In this document: positions 5,799-10,130 of the stretch, one piece after another
Layout of the letters: each line of letters opens with the position of its first letter
Position numbering within the stretch: the first letter of the stretch is position 1
Source of the DNA: Baffinella frigidus
Taxonomy: Eukaryota; Cryptophyceae; Cryptomonadales; Baffinellaceae
Direction of reading: 5' to 3'
DNA length: 10,130 nucleotides
NCBI GenBank assembly: GCA_026770585.1
Contig: MU646404.1
Coordinates: 643,450 to 653,579, forward strand
Made by a program: the position numbers and the translations under genes
The notes under the pieces: generated by a model
What the model saw: the letters and a program-made list of their open reading frames with translations, nothing else
Databases searched by the model: none
What the model was told of the DNA's origin: nothing

Positions 5799-5932
5799 GT
5801 CAACTTAGCGCATCAGCTTCGTCAACTTAGCGCATCAGCTTCGTCAACTTATCGCATCAGCTTCGTCAACTTAGCGCACAGTGCAGAGCACTCCCGAGGC
5901 GGGCCTATCCCGGGTAAATCCGCACACACACC
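5799..5932. repeat. 22-bp tandem array plus 60-bp tail, block 1
   Basis: Units of gtcaacttagcgcatcagct then tc start at 5799, 5821, 5843 and 5865 (the last partial). They are followed by gtgcagagcactcccgaggc, gggcctatcccggg and aaatccgcacacacacc. The same array and tail recur at 6251-6377. The repeats touch without spacers, so this is an ordinary tandem repeat. Confidence 0.95.
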
Positions 5933-6250
5933 ACTCAAGAATGCTGGAGGATCCTATTCACATGTGAGGCTGTAAATATGTGTACCAGGATAACGTGTTC
6001 CAACCTCGCGCCTGGCCAATACATCGCTAGTTACGTGACCAATCAACGAAAGTTACTACAAAAATGCCCACTTCCAAAAGCATATCGGGTTTAAATAGGC
6101 CCCTCTAGCATTCCCGTGTGGACAGTGGGCTTCAAAGGCGATTTCGACCGGAACTCCGGTCGATTAAATTCTGGTGTACGAGAAATCAAGCAGTTAGTAC
6201 CGCGAAACCAGATGGAAAATTCTCGTGTGGCACCTTGGCCTGGATGATGT
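5933..6250. other. Unassigned spacer between duplicated blocks
   Basis: No open frame or repeat of note. It contains a 7-bp stem (cgaccgg-aact-ccggtcg, 6145-6162), a ccaat box-like gaccaatcaac near 6040 and a TATA-like tttaaatagg near 6092. Without a gene downstream the last two cannot be called a promoter. The phrase caccttggcctgga at 6231 recurs at 6375 and 6650. Confidence 0.5.
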
Positions 6251-6377
6251 GTCAACATTGCGCATCATATTCGTCAACTTAGCGCATCAGCTTCGTCAAC
6301 TTAGCGCATCAGCTTCGTCAACTTAGTGCAGAGCACTCCCGAGGCGGGCCTATCCCGGGCAAATCCGCACACACACC
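6251..6377. repeat. 22-bp tandem array plus tail, block 2
   Basis: The units start at 6251 (diverged, gtcaacattgcgcatcatat tc), 6273, 6295 and 6317, followed by the same 60-bp tail as block 1. Block 2 lacks six bases at the array-tail junction that block 1 has (cgcaca). Confidence 0.95.
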
Positions 6378-6419
6378 TTGGCCTGGAGGATGCGGCGATC
6401 CTCCATTGGTGCTATCCAC

Positions 6420-6655
6420 ACACCCTAAGCCCTACACCCTACACTCTACACCCTCCACCCTCCACCCTCCACCCTCTACCCTCCACCCTCTACCCTCCAC
6501 CCTCTACCCTCCACCCTCTACCCTCCACCCTCCACCCCCCACCCCCCACCCTCCACCCTCCACCCTCCACCCTCCACCCTAAGCTTTGAACCCTAAGCCT
6601 TAAGCCCTAACATAAAGCATAAGCCCTGAGCCCCACACCCTACACCCTACACCTT
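6420..6655. repeat. C-rich heptamer array (CCCTCCA/CCCTCTA/CCCTACA)
   Basis: About 30 units of 7 bp vary around CCCTNNA. They start and end with forms closest to the telomeric C strand (ccctaag, ccctaca, ccctaac). The strand orientation is opposite to the TTTAGGG array that begins at 6701. The open plus-strand frame (HPPPSTL repeats) is caused by the heptamer. Confidence 0.9.
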
Positions 6656-6700
6656 GGCCTGGAGTGTGCGGCGTTCCTCGGTGTCGATGCACTCCCTGCG

Positions 6701-6859
6701 TTTAGGGTTTAGGGTTTAGGGTTTGGGGTTTAGGGTTTAGGGTTTGGGGTTTAGGGTTTAGGGTTTAGGGTTTAGGTTTTAGGGTTTAGGGTTTAGGTTT
6801 TAGGTTTTAGGTTTTAGGGTTTAGGGTTTAGGGTTTAGGGTTTAGGGTTTAGGGTTTAG
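6701..6859 (+). repeat. Interstitial telomere-type array (TTTAGGG)
   Basis: About 22 units are present, most of them exact TTTAGGG, with TTTGGGG (6722, 6743) and 6- to 8-base variants (tttagg, ttttaggg) in the second half. The array lies inside the window with non-telomeric sequence on both sides, so it is interstitial here. TTTAGGG is the Arabidopsis-type telomere repeat, also used by many algae and several protist groups. Confidence 0.95.
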
Positions 6860-6901
6860 TGGTAATGCACTGCCTGCGCCACGGGCCCTCCTCAGAGCCA
6901 A

Positions 6902-7043
6902 CCTTTGACATTTTTTTGGTGTTTTTTCGCGACCAACAGTTAAAACAAAAGCTCTAAGTTACGTTGACTTCCCGGGTGTGCGGTAACTTAGAGCTTTTGT
7001 TTTAACTGTTGGTCTCGAAAAAACAACCAAAAAAGGTCAAAAG
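6902..7043. mobile_element. Foldback element with 32-bp perfect arms
   Basis: 6931-6962 and 6983-7014 are perfect inverted repeats (gaccaacagttaaaacaaaa...), with a 20-base loop containing cccggg. Imperfect pairing continues outwards through T-rich/A-rich sequence to about 6902 and 7043. No target duplication is clear. The left flank cgggccctcctcagag resembles 7543-7556. Confidence 0.75.
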
Positions 7044-7098
7044 TGGACGGGGCTGGTACTGAAACTGAAGAAGAAGAAGCTCGGCCCACCGCAGAGCG

Positions 7099-7230
7099 TC
7101 TTCTGCTTCTTCTTCTTCTTCTTCTTCTTCTTCTTGTTCTTGTAATGATTTATTACTCCTAAGCTTAGAATTGAGTGAGTGATCCAAAAGTCAGCGAACA
7201 GATAGGCCCTATCGACCTCGTCTTGAAGTT
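7099..7230 (-). mobile_element. CTT/GAA-tailed retroposon-like copy
   Basis: The (CTT)n tract at 7099-7142 is followed by TTTATTACTCC (7149-7159), then ttgagtgagtgatccaaaag tc (7171-7192). Read on the minus strand this gives gacttttggatcactcactc, a short spacer, ggagtAATAAA and then (GAA)n. That is the same order as at 2041-2133 and 7572-7429. A short inverted GAA run sits on the left (7065-7080), so the tail can fold back. The right boundary is uncertain, and 7231-7400 shows no feature. Confidence 0.55.
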
Positions 7231-7400
7231 TGCATTGTTTCCATCTGATTCAGAAGCCCTTGGGAAAGAAAAGCGCACATTGTATGACCTACGGGTCGCC
7301 CTACGGTAGGAGGTGGCTAGCAAATTCTTGTGGGTGTGGCCTATCTATGATAGATGGACGGCTTATTTGGACGCGCACCCAACCTCCAGCGCCTCACTCG

Positions 7401-7428
7401 GGTTGGCCGACTATTCTCACGTTTACAT
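7401..7428. repeat. Left half of the dispersed inverted-repeat element
   Basis: ggttggccgactattctcac then gtttacat corresponds to ggttggcggactattactaagttgacat of 8517-8544. It stops exactly where the CTT tract begins. The continuation is at 7583 onward. Confidence 0.7.
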
Positions 7429-7572
7429 CTTCTTCTTCTTCTTCTTCTTCTTCTTCTTCTTTATTACTCTCGATACAGGTCCTAAACGAGGCCCTTGCGC
7501 CTTGAGTTGAGTGATACAAAAGTCTATAAGCCTTAAGAAACGGGCCCGCCTCAGAGACAAGAGCTATAATGG
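7429..7572 (-). mobile_element. GAA-tailed retroposon-like copy with target duplication
   Basis: This 144-bp copy sits in the minus orientation. From 7572 downward come ctctgaggcgggcccg, taaggcttatagacttttgt atcactcaac, a spacer, cgagagtAATAAA (7465-7460) and a clean (GAA)n tail ending at 7429. It separates the two halves of the dispersed inverted-repeat element. It is flanked by cacgtttacat (7418-7428) and caaggttacat (7573-7583), an 11-bp direct repeat with two mismatches. In other copies this target is uninterrupted (8531-8547, 8742-8752). This is the best evidence in the window that the GAA-tailed family moved as a unit. No coding sequence lies within it. Confidence 0.7.
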
Positions 7573-7690
7573 CAAGGTTACATGCTGCGCCCGCGGTACA
7601 AATCCGTCAACTTTGGCGCGGAAAAGAGCCCAGGTGGGCGCACCAAACGGGTGAGCCCGCACCAGCCTTTGAGATAGGGCTAGAGGGCGA
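7573..7690. repeat. Right half of inverted-repeat element plus GCGCACC module
   Basis: gttacatgctgcgcccgcgg tacaaatccGTCAACTTTGG continues the element split at 7428. The adjoining gcgcggaaaagagcccaggt, gggcgcaccaaacgggtgag and ccagcctttgagatagggct match 7885-7945 and, more loosely, 8577-8640. The inverted-repeat element thus belongs to a longer dispersed module of about 120 bp. Confidence 0.75.
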
Positions 7691-7789
7691 GCTGGCTGTT
7701 GATGCCCACTCTCGTCCCTTTTCTGACCCCCTCCCCCCTCAGAGGGGGCCCACAGGGGGGGAGTAGGACCTGAATGAAAAACTCAGGGG

Positions 7790-7995
7790 AGTAGGACCTG
7801 AATGCGGAAATGAGGGGGACGGCCTTGAGACCCCCCATGTGTGTTTGGGGTTCAGGGTTTGGGGTTCAGAGCTTGAACCTGAAAGCGGAGAAAAGAGCCC
7901 GGGCGCACCAAACGGGTGAGCCAGAATCAGCCATTGAGAGAGAGGTTGGACCTGAATGCTGAGATGAGGGGGACGGCTTTGAGGTCCCACATGTG
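7790..7995. repeat. 154-bp-spaced direct duplication (ggacctgaatgc block)
   Basis: The block 7794-7841 (ggacctgaatgcggaaatga gggggacggc...catgtg) recurs at 7948-7995 with a constant offset of 154. A shorter start of it (gtaggacctgaatg) also occurs at 7773-7786. Between them lie four telomere-like heptamers (tttggggttcagggtttggg, 7847-7869) and the second GCGCACC module (7885-7945). Confidence 0.8.
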
Positions 7996-7997
7996 CG

Positions 7998-8230
7998 AGC
8001 GCCCGCGCAGCCCCAGCGGAACCTGTCCCGAAATTCGGTTTCAAAATAGTCCCTTTTCAGGCCTGGCGTGGCTTGCCTACGAAATGGCTCCAAGCCCCGG
8101 GAAAATCTGGGATGAAATCTACTGAGGGCTGCGAAGAGATTGGGGTGCATTCTCTCTTCACAAAGTTGGCTTCGCAGGAAATCTTGGAGCCCTAGCGGAA
8201 CCTGTCCCACCCACCAACATTTCAGGGTAC
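7998..8230. repeat. gcgcagccccagcggaacct family, copies 1 and 2
   Basis: agccccagcggaacctgtcc (8009-8028) and agccctagcggaacctgtcc (8189-8210), with a third at 8422-8445 (agccacagcgggagctgccc), are related. In copies 2 and 3 the word ttcagg follows at similar distance. Bases 8040-8178 between the first two carry an inverted pair ggctccaag/cttggagcc and no credible gene. Confidence 0.65.
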
Positions 8231-8244
8231 CCCACACTGCGTGC

Positions 8245-8336
8245 TACCAAGGCATTTCGTGAACAACCCATACGTGAATTTTCGTGAACAACCCATACGT
8301 GAATACCAAGGCATTTCGTGAACAACCCATACGTCC
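8245..8336. repeat. tttcgtgaacaacccatacgtg tandem repeat
   Basis: The 22- to 24-base unit occurs at 8255, 8280 and 8314. The leader taccaaggca precedes the first and third only, so the basic duplication is 59 bp (8245-8303 against 8304 onward). Confidence 0.95.
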
Positions 8337-8342
8337 ATAGGA

Positions 8343-8367
8343 CCCTACGGTAGGCAATACCGTAGGG
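8343..8367. repeat. 10-bp perfect hairpin
   Basis: ccctacggta, ggcaa, taccgtaggg. A related ccctacggtagg is at 7300-7311. Possible small cruciform, function unknown. Confidence 0.85.
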
Positions 8368-8516
8368 GCATAGGCTGGTCCTACGGATATCCTAACCGAT
8401 TCTTGGTAAAAATCCGCGCCCGCGCAGCCACAGCGGGAGCTGCCCCACGTATCAGGACTTCAGGATAATTACCTCCCTGAAATCCTAGGATGAACCAAAC
8501 CACCTCGCCCCAGATG

Positions 8517-8602
8517 GGTTGGCGGACTATTACTAAGTTGACATGCTGGTTTCCCGGTACATACCCGTCAACTTTGGCGCGGGAAAGAGCCCGGGCGCAC
8601 CA
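8517..8602. repeat. Dispersed inverted-repeat element, intact copy with GCGCACC extension
   Basis: ggttggcggactattactAAGTTGAC, acatgctggtttcccggtac, atacccGTCAACTT and then tggcgcgggaaagagcccgg gcgcacc. This is the uninterrupted form of the sequence split by the retroposon-like copy at 7429-7572. Bases 8603-8639 carry the gagagagagatagacc end of the same module (compare 7935-7950). Confidence 0.75.
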
Positions 8603-8639
8603 GATCGCTTCGTCCAAATAGACTGAGAGAGAGATAGAC

Positions 8640-8693
8640 CTTGGGGATTTTCATAAGGGTCTTATCCATCTCGCCCAGGAACTGTCCGAGGTG
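8640..8693 (-). pseudogene. Exon-like relic HLGQFLGEMD, copy A (damaged)
   Basis: The minus strand reads HLGQFLGEMDKTLMKIPK and then gtctatctctctctcag. A TAG stop lies two codons upstream of HLG, where copies B and C have a sense codon, so this copy is broken. Within the block, three of five differences from copy B are synonymous. A GT dinucleotide after the last K codon is in the same place as in copy B and could be an old splice donor. Confidence 0.55.
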
Positions 8694-8723
8694 ATGCTAG
8701 ACCTTCTAGCTCTCCTCGGTCGC

Positions 8724-8782
8724 GTTGACGGACTATTCTCAAGTTGACATTCTCAGTTCGTGGTACAAATCTGTCAACTTTG
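8724..8782. repeat. Dispersed inverted-repeat element, copy adjoining exon relic
   Basis: gttgacggactattctcAAGTTGAC, attctcagttcgtggtacaa, atctGTCAACTT, tgg. It abuts the putative splice-donor side of exon relic copy B at 8790. In the minus orientation it would lie in the first intron bases. Confidence 0.75.
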
Positions 8783-8789
8783 GAGGCAC

Positions 8790-8890
8790 CTCGGGGATCT
8801 TCATGAGGGTCTCATCCATCTCGCCGAGGAACTGTCCGAGGTGAAACAACATCTCCTTCTTCTCAGACGCGTTCTGCCCCACCAACTCTC
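8790..8890 (-). pseudogene. Exon-like relic, copy B (best preserved)
   Basis: The minus strand from 8890 to 8790 reads GELVGQNASEKKEMLFHLGQ continuing FLGEMDETLMKIPE, with no stop. It is bounded by CAG on the upstream side and GT on the downstream side, as an internal exon would be. The length is 101 bases. The peptide is charged and helical-looking, and I do not recognise its family. Three of seven base differences from copy C are synonymous. It may be a captured or duplicated exon of a host gene located elsewhere. Confidence 0.55.
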
Positions 8891-8910
8891 CTGCTTCCGG
8901 TCTCACGTTA

Positions 8911-8939
8911 TTTTGGGGTTCCAGGTTTCGGGTTTCGGG
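8911..8939 (+). repeat. Short telomere-like heptamer run
   Basis: ttttggggttccaggtttcg ggtttcggg: four heptamers between exon relic B and a truncated piece of the relic's start (8941-8960, minus strand ccggaagcaggggagttggt). Confidence 0.8.
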
Positions 8940-8970
8940 CCACCAACTCCCCTGCTTCCGGTTCCGCGTT

Positions 8971-9058
8971 ATTTTGGGATTCCAGGTTTTGTGTTTTGTG
9001 TTTTGTGTTTCGTGTTTTGTGTTTTGTGTTTTGTGTTTTGTGTGTTGTGTTTCGGGTC
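8971..9058 (+). repeat. TTTTGTG heptamer array
   Basis: About eleven 7-bp units, mostly TTTTGTG with TTTCGTG and TTTCGGG at the edges. The array meets exon relic copy C at gagacc (minus strand), where copy B instead continues into ctcatgaagatcccc. Copy C was therefore cut at this junction. Confidence 0.9.
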
Positions 9059-9137
9059 TCGTCCATCTCGCCGAAGAACTGTCCGAGGTGGTGCAGCATC
9101 TCTTTCTTCTCAGACGCGTTCTGCCCCACCAACTCCC
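9053..9137 (-). pseudogene. Exon-like relic, copy C (truncated)
   Basis: The minus strand reads GELVGQNASEKKEMLHHLGQ continuing FFGEMDET, then enters the heptamer array. The upstream edge is again CAG. The final LMKIPE codons of copy B are missing. Confidence 0.6.
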
Positions 9138-9159
9138 CTGCGGTGTAGGGTTTCGGGTC

Positions 9160-9194
9160 AAAAGACTCTGAGGGTAATAAAGAAGAGGAGAAGA
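9160..9194 (+). mobile_element. Fragment of the GAA-tailed family
   Basis: caaaagactctgagggtAATAAA (hexamer at 9176-9181) then gaagaggagaagagg. Only the 3' border and a short degenerate tail remain, embedded in heptamer arrays. It shows the same tract border as 2085-2100. Confidence 0.5.
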
Positions 9195-9376
9195 GGTTTG
9201 GGGTTTGGGGTTTGGGGATTCGGGTATCGGATTTGGGGTCTCGGGTTCAGGGTTTCAGGTTTCGGGGTTTGTATATCGGATTCCGCCCCACCAGCTCCCT
9301 TGCTTCATGTTTGGGGTTTCGGGTTCATGATTTGGGGTTCATGGTTTGGGGTTTGGGGTTCCGGGTTTAGGGTTCC
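9195..9376 (+). repeat. TTTGGGG/TTTCGGG heptamer arrays
   Basis: 9195-9282 and 9307-9376 are degenerate heptamers, mainly TTTGGGG, TTTCGGG and TTCAGGG. Between them, 9285-9306 is another piece of the relic border (minus strand gaagcaagggagctggtggg gc). All heptamers have the G-rich strand on top, like the TTTAGGG block. Confidence 0.9.
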
Positions 9377-9471
9377 TGTTTCGCGTCACACGGGTTAATC
9401 CATGTTGTGCATTGATGAAGAACGCTCGCCTGTTTCGCGCCACATTCGTCGCTGGAGCCCGTCAGGTGGGT
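9377..9471. repeat. Non-heptamer core of the 397-bp repeat, copy 1
   Basis: About 95 bases from tcgcgtcacacgggttaatc to cgtcaggtgggtggg are repeated at about 9774-9868, offset 397, with about six changes. The plus strand is open in one frame in both copies (VNPCCALMKNxRLFRATFVA). The minus-strand frame has a TAG in copy 2. This is too little to call a gene. Confidence 0.8.
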
Positions 9472-9690
9472 GGGTTTCGGGTTTCGGGCTTCGTGTTTCA
9501 GGTATCGGGTTTCGGGTTCCGGGTTCCGGGTTTCGGGTTTCGGGTTTCGGGTATCGGGTTTTGGGTTTCGGGTTTCGGGTTTCGGTTTTCGGGTATCGGG
9601 TTCCGGGTTCCGGGTTCCGGGTTCTGGGTTCCGGGTTCCGGGTTTCGGGTTTCGGGTTTCGGGTTTGGGGGTTTGTATTTCGGGTTCCGC
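9472..9690 (+). repeat. TTTCGGG heptamer array
   Basis: About 30 units of TTTCGGG, TTCCGGG, TATCGGG and TTTTGGG. Because TTTCGGG has no stop codon in any of the six frames, both strands stay open (GFRVSGF on plus, NPKPETR on minus). The predicted proteins of 65 to 216 residues here are artefacts. Confidence 0.95.
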
Positions 9691-9867
9691 CCCACCAGCT
9701 CCCCTGCTTCGGTTTTCGGGTTTGGGGTTCATGGTTTGGGGTTTGGGGTGTGGGGTTCCGGGTTTAGGGTTCCTGTTTCGCGCCGCACGGGTGAATCCAT
9801 GTTGTGCATTGATGAAGAACACTCGCCTATTTCGCGCCACATTCGTCGCTGGAGCCCGTCAGGTGGG
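9689..9867. repeat. Second copy of 397-bp repeat: border piece, heptamers, core
   Basis: 9689-9710 repeats the relic border (gccccaccagctcccctgct tc), 9711-9773 holds TTTGGGG-type heptamers, and 9774-9867 the non-heptamer core. The order and spacing equal 9285-9471. The core has one in-frame stop on the minus strand relative to copy 1. Confidence 0.85.
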
Positions 9868-10110
9868 TGGGTTTCGGGTTTCGGGCTTCGTGTTTCGGGT
9901 ATCGTGTTTCGGGTTTCGTGTTCCGGGTTTCGGGTTTCGGGTATCGGGTTTCGGGTTCCGGGTGTCGGGTATCGGGTTTCGGGTTCCGGGTTCTGGGTAT
10001 CGGGTATCGGGTTCCGGGTTTCGGGTATCGGGTTCCGGGTTCCGGGTTTCGGGTTCCGGGTTCCGGGTTCCGGGTTCCGGGTTCCGGGTTTCGGGTATCG
10101 GGTTTCGTGT
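9868..10110 (+). repeat. TTTCGGG/TTCCGGG/TATCGGG heptamer array, right end
   Basis: About 34 units in strict 7-bp phase with few TTTCGTG variants. The window ends just beyond it (gcgagtgaggggcggcgt). The array shows the same strand orientation as all G-rich heptamers from 6701 on. Confidence 0.95.
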
Positions 10111-10130
10111 TTGCGAGTGAGGGGCGGCGT

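Noticed and set aside
6030-6120. Promoter with CCAAT box and TATA-like tttaaatagg
   Set aside because: The motifs are short and common, and no gene or conserved transcript start follows.
5799-6340. CRISPR array
   Set aside because: The 22-bp repeats abut directly with no spacers, the context is eukaryotic and there are no cas genes.
6420-6859. Chromosome end-to-end fusion
   Set aside because: The orientation is C-rich then G-rich, opposite to what a telomere fusion gives.
9470-10120. 216-codon plus-strand and 157-codon minus-strand proteins with 7-residue repeats
   Set aside because: TTTCGGG-type heptamers have no stop in any frame, so open frames arise on both strands. There is no start context, domain or codon bias.
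1-10130. tRNA, rRNA or other structured RNA genes
   Set aside because: I found no GGTTCRANNCC-type B box with matching A box, no acceptor-stem pairing and no rRNA-like conserved stretch. The many hairpins are explained by foldback elements.

Overview
This is eukaryotic, repeat-dominated DNA with no complete gene that I can support. It holds a block of plant-type telomere heptamers (TTTAGGG, 6701-6859), long degenerate heptamer arrays of the same 7-bp period, a satellite with higher-order structure, several foldback elements with target-site duplications, GAA/CTT-tailed retroposon-like copies and exon-sized protein-coding relics. TTTAGGG telomeres occur in land plants and many algae and also in brown algae, dinoflagellates and chromerids. 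The many short unrelated repeat families suit an algal or protist subtelomeric or intergenic region, but the species cannot be named from this sequence. Layout. 1-830: a TA-flanked foldback element inserted in a duplicated 102-bp block. 830-1665: short tandem repeats and several copies of a minus-strand coding-like module (peptide core SIYQGYIT), mixed with a 21-bp heptapeptide-coding repeat. 1666-2030: no recognised feature except short AT-rich repeats. 2030-2402: two GAA-tailed units. 2444-3315: a 185+174-bp dimeric satellite built from a 31-bp motif and interrupted by a 146-bp insertion. 3367-3546: a nested inverted repeat. 3633-3748: a palindrome and GT/CT microsatellites. 4221-5612: a mosaic of a 98-bp tandem repeat and a dispersed module, interrupted by two foldback elements. 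5799-6377: a duplicated block with 22-bp tandem arrays. 6420-6859: C-rich telomere-variant heptamers followed by G-rich TTTAGGG heptamers. 6902-7043: a foldback element. 7099-7583: two CTT/GAA-tailed retroposon-like copies on the minus strand, one of them inserted into a dispersed inverted-repeat element. 7583-8782: dispersed modules. 8640-9137: three copies of a minus-strand exon-like relic. 8911-10110: heptamer arrays with a 397-bp higher-order repeat. How the parts relate. The window reads as layers of insertion and local duplication rather than a working operon or pathway. The best evidence is internal: several inserted elements have a paralogous uninserted or differently joined copy of the target in the same window. 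The long open frames seen on both strands mostly come from 3-, 7-, 21- and 31-bp repeats and should not be annotated as proteins. Two module families look like true coding fossils because many differences between copies fall at synonymous third codon positions.
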